From: Uranotaenia lowii
Taxonomy: Eukaryota > Arthropoda > Insecta > Diptera > Culicidae
Assembly (NCBI RefSeq): GCF_029784155.1
Contig: NC_073692.1
Span: forward strand, 320,778,906-320,842,905
Reading direction: 5' to 3'
Length of the DNA: 64,000 nt
Made by a program: the position numbers and the translations under genes. This document shows, in pieces, positions 45,845 through 58,439 of the stretch. Below the pieces are notes generated by a model that was given only the letters and a program-made list of their open reading frames with translations, was not told the DNA's origin and ran no database searches. Position 1 is the stretch's first letter. Each line of letters starts with the position of its first letter.

Positions 45845-46190
45845 GTATCCTCGTAAAGGTCCCGAAGAAAGCAGACCTGACTGAGTTCGGTAAATGACGT
45901 GGCCAAACTTTGATCTGTACAATTCTCAAAGTACTCTGCAAAGTGATTTCGAATAGGATCCAGGAGAAAATCGACGCTACACTCCGATGGCAGCAAGCTT
46001 GATTCCGATCCGGACGATCATGCGTGGACCACATCACAACGCTACGAATAATACTGGAACAAATCAACGAATTCCAGGACTCTCTTCTACTGGTGTTCGT
46101 TGATTTTGAAAAAGAATTCGACCGACTAAACCATGAAAACATCTGGGCTGCTCTAAGAAGACGAGGATTCCTAGAGAAACCCTGGCAAAA
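45845..46190 (+). pseudogene. Non-LTR reverse transcriptase fragment
   Basis: Plus-strand translation gives 'LVKVPKKADLTEFGK', stop, 'RGQTLICTILKVLCKVISN', 'RIQEKIDATLRWQQA', stop, 'FRSGRSCVDHITTLRIILEQ', then 'LLLVFVDFEKEFDRLNHENI' and 'WAALRRRGF'. This is the RT finger and the first catalytic-Asp block (FVDFEKAFD-type, here E for A). Two in-frame stops, and loss of everything before and after, make it a short dead LINE scrap. It belongs to a different LINE lineage from the copy at 763-3320. Confidence 0.82.
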
Positions 46191-46825
46191 AATATGTTTT
46201 CAAGATTTTTGACGTTTTGGCTTTTTTGCTTAACTTATCATTTTTCTTCGAATGTTTGCTTGTAATGCAAACGCCTCATTTCCATTTCTAGAAAAAGATA
46301 GTAAATATTTTCTTATAACTAATCTTTATATTTTCGATTTTTTTTCATACTTCATATTTTCGTTAAATTTTCATTAAATTTTCTAATTATTTTTGAAATA
46401 TACATAAGTATCCATAAAGTTTTAATAAGGTTCATTCAAAAATCCATAAATTTTGATAGGTTCTTCAAATATGTCATTAATATGAAGAATTTTTGAAGAG
46501 CCGCAATTTTACCATGTTTTGGAAGTTACCTATTCCTGATAAAAAAAATGATTTGATTTAGATCCAAAATATGATTGGGATGCTTTTTGTATGGATTTTA
46601 GAGAAAGCTAAACCAAAGTAAAAAAAAAACAAAAACAATATAATTTTTTGCAAATAGTATCCATTTGAAAAAAATTGACTTCATCCGAAACAATAAACTT
46701 TTATTAAGTTAGGTGTAAAATATGCCTTACAAAAAAATCAAAATTATTACAAAACAAAATACACTCGTAATTTTATTATTGATTCATTATTCGATGTTAG
46801 CGACGAGAGTCTTGCCTGGGAATCT
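46191..46825. other. AT-rich spacer
   Basis: Nothing recognised between the RT fragment and the microsatellite. Confidence 0.4.
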
Positions 46826-47996
<1,171 letters not shown>

Positions 47997-48044
47997 TATT
48001 ATATTGCATGACATCAAAAAGTTTCGCAGAAGGTGAGTTGTAGC

Positions 48045-48306
48045 ATTTTTAAAGAAAGATATACAACGATCGGCACAAATAAAAGTCGACCCATAGTTTT
48101 AACCCTAAAATGGCGATATTTTCAGTTTCTCAAATTCTTCGAAAATTTCTATGAGTTCGTTGTGAAGCTGGTAGTTTCAGGATCATTTAGAATTTATTTT
48201 TCAATATTTTGTAATTCAGAAGCATTAGTTAAAATGGATTTTATTGGCCTTGATAACTTACTGATCACGTTTAGCATACTTTTTTGTAAAATTTTGGTGA
48301 TATTTC
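48045..48306 (+). repeat. Dispersed repeat, inverted partner at 52215-52465
   Basis: Blocks such as 'ttattggccttgataactta', 'gagttcgttg', 'gctggtagtttca' and 'gcacaaataaaagtcgaccc' recur reverse-complemented and diverged at 52215-52465. The pair encloses 48.3-52.2 kb. No ORF is supported. Confidence 0.6.
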
Positions 48307-48317
48307 GGAGCTGGGAG

Positions 48318-48690
48318 CAGGGTTGCCGATAAAAATTCTGTGTTTCGACGAAAAAAAATTCTGACTTTCAGTGATTTTACCCAAAACATCTGTGAATATT
48401 TTTTGTGATGCTTTTTCTTTCAATTTCATTCAAAAGCCATGTGAAATTACGGCTTTAAACATTTTAATTAAGAAAAATGAATTATCTTTACCAATTTTAT
48501 CATATTTTTACAATTCACAGATAATTATTCAAAATTTATACTGACTTTGAAAAAAACGTCTGAAATTTGAAAATTCTGCGAAATTAGTAAATATTTCTAA
48601 AATTCTGTGTTCGGTGACACAAATTCTGTGATGAAAATTGGCTCAAAATTCTGGGAAATTAGAGATAATTTTGTGATTTCGGCAACTTGT
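48318..48690. mobile_element. Candidate MITE with GGGTTGCCGA / TCGGCAAC ends
   Basis: The left end 'cagggttgccgataaaaatt' faces the right end 'tttcggcaacttgtgctg'. Interior copies of 'aaattctg(t)g' recur on both sides. The inverted repeat is short and imperfect, so the call is tentative. Confidence 0.4.
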
Positions 48691-48919
48691 GCTGGGTGTC
48701 CAGAGCCAGATCCGAAAACAGTAAAAAAGCTCTATTTTTATTCTAAACAACAGAATTTTACACTTTTTGGTTTGTGTCATTATTTTTCTGAAGAATGTAT
48801 TTGTCCTCCACTCCCGTTTTTAGGATGTATTCTTCCAGGTTCTAGCTATGTCGATTTTATACTCAACAATTACATTACTGTTGATTCGCATAATTTTTTT
48901 CACCTCTATCTTATTTAGA

Positions 48920-49857
48920 TAAGGTACACCGGGGTAAGTGTGGACGGGTTTTCGTATAGTTCAACTTTAAAAAATCATAAAAAAATCAGCAGTGGAGCAA
49001 TTTTGATAAATTGACGTTCAATGTGATGCAGAACATGTTTTTTACAAAAGCTGAAGAGATGAGCTCGATAGAAGCAAAGCGAAAAAAGTTATCACGCAAA
49101 TCGTTATGGACGGCTGGTGTTTTCATTTACCCCGCTTTATGGGGTAAGTGTGGACGGTAGATTTTCCCTTTGATTTCTCAGGAAACTTTCAAAAAAATTG
49201 TGTTTTCTTGGTTGAATACGTTACTTTATTGCTCGAACCGTCCAAAATTTTGAAAAAAGTTCGTGATACTATAATTATAGTGTGTAATTTATGTTACAAC
49301 ACGAGATCCGATTTCATCAAAAACACAGAACAAATAAGTACTTTACTCAAATTTTCATGATCCGAATGCTTAATATAGCTAAATAATACAACTCATAAAG
49401 GATGAAGGACAGAAAATTGAAAAAATGTGTAAACATCAAGTCTTTTTAAAGCCGTCCACACTTACCCCAGGTAGGGGTTGGAGACAAAATTTTAGTTTTT
49501 TGTAAATAAACTCTTTTTTCTTAATTTTTAACCGCTGTTTCTTTTCCTAACTGGTTGTTTGGAATGTAAGGATTGTTTCAATGTAGAGTTTTTCATCGAG
49601 AGCCAGCTAGTTTAGGAGAAATTTGCAATTGAAAAAGATGCACATCAACTCGACATCGTAGTTGAAAATAGAAAATTCCGAAAAAGTCGCTGTAAACAAC
49701 CGTTATTGGCTGAATCGTATCTTTTTCACAGTTATTGGATAGATTACAAGTAAATTGAACATTCTGCATCAAAAGTTTGAAAAAATAGTGCACAGTATTG
49801 TTTTTATAGCCATCGTCCACACTTACCCCGCGTCCACACTTACCCCGGTGTACCTTA
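48920..49857. mobile_element. TIR element, 0.94 kb, GGTACACCGGGGTAAG ends
   Basis: 27-bp perfect terminal inverted repeats (48920-48946 and 49831-49857). The motif GGGGTAAGTGTGGACG also occurs internally at 49142-49157, and inverted near 49452-49468 and 49812-49829, an array of likely transposase-binding subterminal repeats. No transposase; non-autonomous. Confidence 0.85.
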
Positions 49858-50140
49858 CCTCATTACCATATTCAGCATGTATTCCACTTCAGTAGTGTTT
49901 CAAATTCAATTAAATATGTCAGTATCAGAAGCCTGGATACGCTCTCCCACCTCACTAAGAATAACTAAGAAAATTATGACACAAACCAAAACTGTACAAA
50001 ACGAAACGAACACAAACACGTACAGGATCTCAATGAAATTTGAAGTTTCCTCCAAGAAATTCCTAACTTTGAGCATACATCATTCGAGGGTTTGATGATT
50101 AGCATCCTACAAATGCTAAAACCTCTAACCTACAGAATGT

Positions 50141-51971
50141 AGGGTAACGGACTTATTTTGGACCGGGTACATATTTTGGACCACCTTGCAGCTTTTTTCT
50201 TATTTTTTTCTCATAAATCATGTTAATCATAAAAATTTTGAACAAATATAGTAAAAGCTTCTTCTCATGATTCTAATCATATCTAATATTCCATTTAAAT
50301 AAGCTGATGAGGGATAGAAAATTGAAAATAAAGTTTTGATTTTTCACAGTTGGGTCAAATCAAGCCCATTTCAGAAGGACGTGCCATTATTGGAGTCAAC
50401 TTCCAAGAAGTTTTCTGCCTAGCTGTGATGATTTTAACAACTACAAACATGTTCACAGCTATGATAAAACACTTTAAAACTAGTTTGCAAGATTGATGAA
50501 CAAAAAAAACTTGTTTTAATCGCAATTTGACTCATGTCGAAAATAGGTCCTACTTATTTCCTTAGGGACTTATTTTGGACCACCTAACATAACGTGAGTA
50601 TTAAACTTACTGTTAAATGTTCATGAAAGTAATAAAACGTTGTACGGCGATATGAAAAGAATTTTGCACACTATTTCAATCGCCTATTATAAATAAAATT
50701 TGGAATTTTGGCATTATTTTATTTAATCAACTCGCCAACGTCCAAACCCGCCTTTAGACGAGGTTCACTTCAAACGGAAAAAAACCAAGCCAATCATTGT
50801 TTTAACTTACTTTTTGTGCACAATGCTTTAACTCACGTCAATCTTACAATCTACGTTAATGGCAACTGTTTGATAAGCAGTTGTCAAAAGCTACAGCTTA
50901 AAGAAGCTTAAAACATGAAAAAAAACAGCACAAGCACATTTTTTATAAAGTCATTATTTTTTATGCTTCATTTTTCAGCCCCTGTAGTTATGCAATTTAT
51001 AATAAAACTGTTTAAAAATTTACTCCAACGATAGTTTTTTCGAAGAGAAAAGTTATTTCAAGGATAAAAATAAACTTTGCAAATTTTTCAGCGGAAAAAA
51101 TTCTTTAAGATGGTTAAAAAGATCGCATAATTCTCCCACATTTTTATCTTTTTTGAATCTATGTATCTACTGAGCTGAAGCCAAACCAAATCCACTAAAG
51201 TCAAAATGCATCAAATGATGTCGCGGAGTTGATGATGTCTTAACTTCCCAAGTAACATTAATTATATCATTGGGTCGCCTCAAGGAGATTTGCGTTCTAA
51301 AAATTGATCCAAAAGATAAGCAAACTGGCCAGTATTCAACACTGCAGAACAAATTTCGTCGCAGATTGCACTGTGTTGTCGGAAATTTCGAAACATTTGA
51401 AACGCACTATATAACTACACACACTATTTTACTCTATTCTTATCGAAAATTACTGGTTTAAAGCATAAGAAGCATAAACATAGTTGTAAAAAAAAAACAG
51501 ATACCTAGTTGTAGTAGCAAATATTCAACAAACATGTGTACCAAAACAGAGGGTGGTAAAAAACTGAAGAAAGTTAGTTCAGGAATGAATTAACGTGAAC
51601 AAACAAAACTTGACTACAAGGATAAGAAGAGGAAAGATTAATTGAATCATTCGCATAATTGCGCATAAATCGCTGTCAAAACTTAGAAAAATAACTTATT
51701 TAGTTTAAGGGTGGTCCAAAATAGGTCCAGAGTGTGGTCCAAAATAGAAACCTGGTGGTCCAAAATACCGACCAGACCAGATGATCGAAGAAACGAGTTT
51801 TTAGGCTTTAATCTAGTTACATTGAAACAAACGACGATATGTTTCGATAGAAAAAGCCTTGATCTTCGTAATGAACGGTTAAAGTAGTCGAAAATTGTAA
51901 CGTGTACTTTTTTATTTCAGAAAATAGCATAGCTACTTCCCAAAGCGGTCCAAAATAGGTCCGTTACCCTA
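50141..51971 (+). mobile_element. GGGTAACGG-family TIR element, copy 1 (1.83 kb)
   Basis: Ends TAGGGTAACGGACTTATTTT and, inverted, 'aaaataggtccgttacccta', with TA at both edges. The motif TATTTTGGACC / GGTCCAAAATA recurs several times near both ends (50155-50200, 50570-50580, 51715-51770, 51945). No domain-bearing ORF; short frames near 51167-51461 are conserved in position in the other copies but unrecognised. Same orientation as the copy at 60691, inverted relative to 53932. Confidence 0.85.
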
Positions 51972-51974
51972 TAC

Positions 51975-52065
51975 TGTGTATGCCGTGAACGGAATTCGAT
52001 CTCATGTCCGCTGGCTTAGAAGACTTGAAAGATATCCTATACGCCACGGGCTGCGGGTTAACAGC
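51975..52065 (-). mobile_element. tRNA-derived SINE fragment
   Basis: Minus strand: 'agcccgtggcgtataggata' (A-box region), 'gccagcggacatgagatcga' and 'attccgttcacggcat' (B-box region). The pairing 'cccgtg...cacggc' and the box spacing resemble a mosquito tRNA-type SINE. It directly abuts the TIR element at 50141-51971, which may have inserted at its end. Confidence 0.5.
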
Positions 52066-52214
52066 ACTTTTCTATTGAACTACATGAACCAAAACAATCG
52101 TGTGGCCATGTCTAGCTCCAAAATGAGCGTTGAACAAAAAGGTTAACAAAAAAAGATGTTTTGAATAAAAAAAAATTATTTTACTGTTTTCGGGTCTGGC
52201 TGGACCTCCTCACC

Positions 52215-52465
52215 CTAGAAATACTACCAAAACCTTACAAAATAGTATGCAAAACTTAGTAAGTTATCAAGGCCAATAGAGGACACTTCATACCCGCAAA
52301 GTATGCAATTTATTAAAATAATTGCTTCTGAGTTAAAAAAAAATAAATTTGATATTATCATGAAATTACCAGCTTTTCAACGAACTCATTGAAACCTGAA
52401 AATATCGACATTTTAAGATTTAAACGATGAGTGGATTTCTATTTGTGCCGCTCAATGAAACGAAT
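52215..52465 (-). repeat. Inverted, diverged partner of 48045-48306
   Basis: Reverse complement of the repeat at 48045-48306, with indels; see that entry. Confidence 0.6.
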
Positions 52466-52849
52466 ATAAGAGCTCTCCTCTCTCCCTCGTAAGTTGAAAT
52501 ATTTAGATATCGATTTAACAAAATACCATGTACGGATTCACGGAAATTTATAATCAAGTTAAATTTAAAGCTACAAAATTGTTTGGTAGCAGTAAATCTT
52601 CTGCAAGATGCATATCTAACAACACGCAGACTGAGCCTTCAAAAAAAAATTGTATCCATGGAAATTTCCATGTTTCAATGATCAACTGAGTTAATTTTTT
52701 TTAAATTTCATACTGGGTGACGTTTTACGTCAAACACGGACTATTTTGAAGTTCATAAACGAACTCACAGTTAAACTTCATGCGGTTTTTCCTTAACGTA
52801 AATAATCGTACATCTTTCGAAGATGTGATAACTAGCATGAAAAGTGCAA

Positions 52850-53325
52850 AAATATCATGCACTTACGGCGTACTTTCCGCAACATTCCGCTGAGTCAGTT
52901 GGCGAAAATAGGTGAAGCATCGGAGCTGTTTGAAATGCGATTCGGAAGTATCGAGAGGAAATCAGCTTCGTGACTAATTAAAAATTTTTGGCAGAAACCA
53001 GGTCCGGTGGACAAAACTTTGGACCGGAAAACCATGCGTGCTTACTCCAGTAGAAAGACTACCTCAGTTCGGAATGTAGCCAAAAAAAGTGGGTTCCTCT
53101 CTCCGCGCCGTCCATCGCGCCAAGGTAAGATTTGGGCTAAATACATAGGTAAAAGAAGCCACAGCCTAGACAAAACAAGCTGCTTACGTCAAACCAAAGC
53201 CTCGTAAATTATATGTTCAACTACTGTTAGGAAAATCGGTGTGTGTTATCATCCTTGACGAAACCTATTGCAAGTTTGATTGAAAAACGCTTCCGGGTGA
53301 CCAGGCATCACAAATCGTCCAGTCA
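52850..53325 (+). pseudogene. Mariner transposase N-terminal relic
   Basis: Translation gives 'PGPVDKTLDRKTMRAYSSRK' and 'TTSVRNVAKK' (helix-turn-helix region), then after frameshifts a 'ICSTTVRKIGVC' / 'LDETYCKFD'-like stretch containing the first catalytic Asp. This is the DNA-binding and start-of-catalytic region of a Tc1/mariner transposase of the insect D37-type group. Several frameshifts and stops; dead. Confidence 0.7.
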
Positions 53326-53931
53326 TGTTCCTAAGCCCCTGTTGTTATGCAATTTTTCTTTTAAATTGTCAAGCATCTTTCCGCCCTTACTTCTTTCCGA
53401 ACAATCAAGTTAATTTCATCCAAATTCAAATATTAAAAAATCATCAAAAATTCAAATCGAGCGCAACATCAATGGTTAAAATCGATCATTATTTGACGAA
53501 ACGTCATGTATTTCACATTGAGTGTTCTGGTCGGACATTTAGTCGCCTCATTAAAACAGTGATGAATATCACCCTTAAAAAAGTTAGCCAATTTTTGAAG
53601 CTTAATAACTTTTTTATCTTAACTTTAATTGAATTGAAACCTTCGGATGAAATAATTGTCATAGATTAGGCTTTAAGAAAACCCGTTTTTGAAAGAAATC
53701 AATCGAAGGAGACAAAAGTTATTGACGAAAAACTGGCTTTTCATGTTCCTCTCGAACAAAATGTCTCAAAATCTCATACAAACTTCAGGCTCGTTGAGCG
53801 ACCCCTTCCCGTGGTCCGATCTGGCCCAAATTTGGCATGAGATCTTGTACTAGACTCAGGATCAATTTTAGTCTGCAGCGTATAACTTTTTCAAAAGTCG
53901 GGTCATTTGGGGCAGTCTAATGATCACCCAG
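53326..53931. other. Unclassified segment inside the mariner relic
   Basis: It replaces about 200 bp expected in the middle of the mariner gene. It begins with 'aagcccctgttgttatgcaa', also found inside the GGGTAACGG family, and ends with 'ggggcagtctaatgatcacc', a repeat end also hinted at 322 and 11664. The 114-codon open frame at 53325-53669 has no recognisable domain. Confidence 0.4.
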
Positions 53932-55444
53932 TAGGGTAACGGACCTATTTTGGACCGCTTTGGGAAGTAGCTATGCTATTTTCTGAAATAAAAAAGTACA
54001 TGTTACAACTTTCGACTGCTTTATCCGTTCTTTACGAAGATCAAGGCTTTTTCTATCAAAACATATCGTCGTTTGTGGCAATGTAACAAAATTTAAGCCC
54101 AAAAACTCGTTTCTTCGATCATTTGGTCTGGTTGGTATTTTGGACCACTAGGTTTCTATTTTGGACCATCCTCTGGGCCTATTTTGGACCACCCTTAAAC
54201 TAAATAAGTTATTGACAGCGATTGATGCGCAATTATGCGAATGATTATTCAATCCTTTTCTTTCTTATCCTTGTAGTCAAGTTTTGTTTGTTCACGTTAA
54301 TTCATTCCTGAATTAACTTTCTTCAATTTTTTACCACCCTCTGTTTTGGTACACATGTTTGTTGAATATTTGCTACTACAGCTAGGTATCTATTATTTTC
54401 TACAACTATGTTTATGCTTATTATACTTTAAAACAGTAATTTTCGATAAGAATAGAGTTAAATAGTGTGTATTATTATATAGTGTGTTTCAAATGTTTCG
54501 AAATTTCCAAGTGCAATCTGCGACGAAATTTGTTCTGCAGTGTTGAATACTGGCCAGTTTGCTTATCTTTAGGATCAAGTTTTAGAACGCAAATCTCCTC
54601 CAAGCGACCCAATGATATAAACTGTGTTACTTGGGAAGTTAAGACATCATCAACTCCGCGACATCAATTGATGCATTTTGACTTGAAAAACCTTAGTGGA
54701 TTTGGTTTGGCTTCAGCTCAGTAGAATACATAGATTCAAAAAAGATAAAAATGTGGGAGAATTATGCGATCTTTTTAACCATCTTAAAGCCAGATTTTTT
54801 CCGCTGAATTTGCAAAGTTCATTTTTGTCTTTGAAATAACTTTTCTCTTCGAAAAAACTATCGTTGGAGTAAATTCTTCAACAGTTTTTTTTTATAAATT
54901 GCATAACTACAGGGTCTGAAAAATAGATTTTTAGTACTTTTTCGCTAGTTATTTTTACGAAAAATGTCTTGAGCCACATTAATCTCAAAGCTTAAGTTGA
55001 ATATATCATTTGTTAAAATTGTTCTACTATTAACTGGTTGTAACTTTTAGACCAAACTGTCGATAATTTTTTCATGAAACATAAAAAATAATGACTTTAT
55101 AAATATGTGCATGTGCTGTTTTTTTCATGTTTTAAGCTTCTTTAAGCTGTAGCTTTTGACAACTGCTTAGCAAACAGTTGCCATTAACGTATATTGTAAG
55201 ATTGACGTGATTTAAAGCATTGTGCACAAAAAGTAAGTTAAAATAATGATTGGCTTGGTTTTATTCCGTTTGAAGTGAACCTCGTCTAAAGGCGGGTTTG
55301 GACGTTAGCGAGTTAATTAAATAAAATATTGCCAAAATTCCAAATTTTATTTATAATAGGCGATTGAAATAGTGTTCATAATTCTTATCATATCGCCGTA
55401 CAACGTTTTATTACTTTCATGAACATTAAACAGTAAGTTTAATA

Positions 55445-57538
55445 CAGGGTTGCTAGCGATTTTTCGTTTTGGAATTCCAAAGTTTTTCCCGTTTTTTTCC
55501 AGGTTTTTTCCCGGTTATAAATGATGATTTTTCCGATATTTTTATACTCGTTTTTGATTTAAAATCATGGCGAATAAGAAAAAAAAAATAGTGATAGACT
55601 TGGACTACATGTTCGAAATATATCTTTTCCTAAAAGCTATTGATCTTCGTCTATAATTCTTTTTATTTTCACATTTCCCTATTTATCTTCTATCTTTTCT
55701 TCAAAAAGTGAACTAGATATAAGCACACAATTGTAATCAAACAAAACGAGCTTGGCTCCTTAAAGCCTAAAGGTATGAGCCGTTTCAAATAAAGAAATTA
55801 CAAAAAAAAAGAAAAAAAATAATATAAAAGGCTTCAAATTTCTAATAATTGTATCCCAAAACTTGTTAAACGATTAGAAACCATGGCAAATACTTCGGCG
55901 TCTTGTAACACGTAGTCTTTTCGTATCAAATGTACAGGCTTTCATAATTTTTTTTAAAACAAATCTAACGAACTGGGCATCTATTCGTTGGTTTGCTCCA
56001 CAATTTCAACAATTTTGCAAAAGAAAAAAGTCCGGTTAAATTGATTTTGAAACTATGATGTAGTACTTTTCAGCCAATATAAATTTTCTAGAATTTCTAT
56101 AGAGTTCTAGAAAAAAGTATAATTTATATAGAAATATGTTATCAATACATCGAAACATACTATAAAATTAACTTGAATGGGGATTACAAAACTTAAAATC
56201 ATCATATTGCCGAAAAATATTTAGTTATTTTCTAAATCCAGTCTACATGTGGTGAACACGTATGCCCGTCCGGAGTATACGTGTTCACCACATGTAGACT
56301 TCGGACCAACCAGATTTCATTGTATAGGTTAAGGTAGTGCCACCTCTATCCCGGTACTACTTCTCCTAAATAATGAAATGTTGCAGGGTAAAGTATGGTG
56401 TACGTTAATAAGTTTCCTCGCAAAAATGCTCTTTCGCTCTTTTCAACATCTGTAAATTTTCTTCTCACTTCTCTATCCATCTTTATCAATTTTCATAACT
56501 ACTTTTCACCGATATGCCGAAAAATAAATTTACGACCTTAGATTTCGGAAACTATAAGCAACAGCTTAACGTAGAATGAATTAAAAACTACACTTGCGAT
56601 GTAATGTTTCCTTCCTCAGACCAATTCAAACGAAATACACAACAACAACAATATTGAAATTTCTGATGAATTTCTGATAAAAAAGAGGTGTAACTCTGCT
56701 TAAAAACGTCTCACGCTGCCAAATTATTTGCTTTTTGCATAAAATAATTTTATGAAATATATATATCGAATACTGAATAATTTTACGTCGAAACTGAAAC
56801 TGGTACAGCCTAACCTGGATGTGCAAGAAACCTATATAGTGAGAGAAAACAACAAGTCTCAAGATCTGCAAAACACAAAACCTCTTCAAATGAGAGTGTA
56901 ATACCTCCATAAGCTAGAATCGTTTTCCTGACTAGGCCAAGGAAGATAGAGAAAATAACACTTTTGTACCATATTGAAACTTACTCAGAAAACTTCGAAC
57001 TGATGCATCAACTGGTGTCAGGTGGATTTTTATCAAATACAGTTGAATTTCTAGATCACTTTAATTCATTTGTATGTTGCTGACCCTCTATAAAAGAGAA
57101 CCTGGTTAAGTTAGAAACCTCTTTAAGAGAGGAAATAAGTTCAGTTTTGTGTTTAGTTTTGTCGTTAATAGTTTCATTACTAAATTAATATCATTTGAGT
57201 TATGCTTGTAAGTGCAGCACACATGCGGATAGCGAAAAAATGAAATAACTCGTATTTCTCCGCAATTAGTTAAAAAAGTGGTAACATAAACGCTTATTTT
57301 ACTAATGAACGGAAATAAGCGATTATGAGATAAATCTATATCAAGACTCTCAAAAATACTCTTAAATTTTGAAATAATTCTAAAAATATTTTTGAAACTT
57401 CGTGAAAAAAATTCAAAAATGTCAATTTTCCCGGTGAGATGCCGAAATTCCCGGTTTTTTCCCGGTTTCCCGGTGACGTGATCGAATTCCAAAGTTTTTC
57501 CCGGTTTTCCCGGTTTTCCCGGTTCGCTAGCAACCCTG
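55445..57538. mobile_element. Nested TIR element with CAGGGTTGCTAGCGA ends (2.09 kb)
   Basis: Terminal inverted repeats CAGGGTTGCTAGCGA / TCGCTAGCAACCCTG are flanked by a direct TTAATA (55439-55444, 57539-57544). The GGGTAACGG copies without it read through this point, which confirms the insertion. Near both ends 'gaattccaaagtttttcccg' and CCCGGTTTT motifs repeat. The interior holds a poly-A-ended segment near 55700-55830, a perfect long hairpin (56240-56300) and no transposase. CAGGG ends suggest hAT-like, but the 6-bp duplication is not the usual 8 bp. Confidence 0.85.
56240..56300. repeat. Perfect 24-bp hairpin
   Basis: Arms 56240-56263 and 56277-56300 are exact reverse complements (starting agtctacatgtggtgaacac) with a 13-nt loop. 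It stands alone in AT-rich DNA. Confidence 0.95.
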
Positions 57539-57998
57539 TTAATACTTAGGTTATGTTAGGTGGTCCAAAATAAGTCCTTAAGGAAATAAGTAGGACCTAT
57601 TTTCGACATGGGTCAAATTGCGACTAAAACAAGTTTTTTTGTTCATCAAGCTTGCAAACTAGTTTTAAAGTGTTTTATCATAGCTGTGAACATGTTTGTA
57701 GTTGTTAAAATCATCACAGCTAGGCAGAAAACTTCTTGGAAGTTGACTCCAATAATGGCACGTCCTCCTGAAATAAGCATGATTTGACCCAACTGTGAAA
57801 AATCACTTTATTTTCAATTTTCTATCCCTCATCAGCTTATATAAATGGAATCATAGATATGATAAGAATCATGAGAAGAAGATTTTACTATATTTGTTCA
57901 AAATTTTAATGATTAACATGATTAATGAGAGAAAATAGGAAAAAAGCTGCAAGGTGGTCCAAAATATGTACCCGGTCCAAAATAAGTCCGTTACCCTA

Positions 57999-58300
57999 CT
58001 GTTTTGACCAAATTTTGCTGAATTTGGCATCAGTTCACTTCTCAAAAGACACAATTGCTTGGTACAAATCAAACAAAGACCAGATCGTGGCGAAGGAGAT
58101 GAATCCGCCAAATTGTCCTCAAGCGAGACCGATTGGAACTTTTTAGGCCCTCACCAAATCGTTTTTGAGAAAATATGTGAATGTTGCAGATTCTATCGAA
58201 AACTTCGTAAAATACTGGAACAAAGTACTCGAAATCATCGCAAATCAGTCTGTTCTGAAGCAGTTTTCGATCAAAAATTTGATTCGGGCCTACGATTGAC
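57999..58300 (+). pseudogene. Mariner transposase C-terminal relic
   Basis: Translation contains 'HFSKDTIAWYKSNKDQIVAK' and 'EMNPPNCPQARPI', the conserved 'ASCHYSK...' and 'PPNCPELRPIE' region that holds the later catalytic acidic residues of Tc1/mariner transposases, then 'IENFVKYWNKVLE'. The residue after RPI reads G (RPIGTF), so the expected acidic residue is absent here. A stop follows shortly after. It continues the relic at 52850-53325 after the inserted elements. Confidence 0.72.
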
Positions 58301-58439
58301 TTAAATCAAATCTATTATCGATTCACTGTAAAAATAGACTACCTATTGATAAAACAAAAGTGTAAACAAACTTTAATTTGCTCCTAAATTGTGTGTATAC
58401 TGTTCATTTTGAATCGTGCTTAGACATAATGGGACACCC

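Larger units (their letters stand above)
53932..57998 (-). mobile_element. GGGTAACGG-family TIR element, copy 2, with nested insertion
   Basis: Inverted relative to copies 1 and 3, TA at both edges, the same terminal and subterminal GGTCCAAAATA motifs. Without the nested element (55445-57538 plus one target duplication) it is about 1.97 kb, matching its relatives. A frame at 54467-54724 corresponds to the 51167-51352 region of copy 1 but shows no known domain. Confidence 0.85.
52713..58439 (+). mobile_element. Tc1/mariner element split by later insertions
   Basis: Ends 'ctgggtgacgttttacgtca' and, inverted, 'gggtgtcccattatgtctaa' are imperfect TIRs flanked by TA (52711-52712, 58440-58441). 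The transposase relic is in two pieces (52850-53325 and 57999-58300). Between them lie an unclassified segment (53326-53931) and the 4.1-kb TIR element at 53932-57998. The segment before 53932 ends in 'gatcacccag', itself similar to the left TIR inverted, so the exact outer limits are uncertain. Confidence 0.65.

Noticed and set aside
53325..53669. 114-codon ORF inside the mariner relic
   Set aside because: Starts at the boundary of a repeat segment, AT-driven composition, no recognisable domain.
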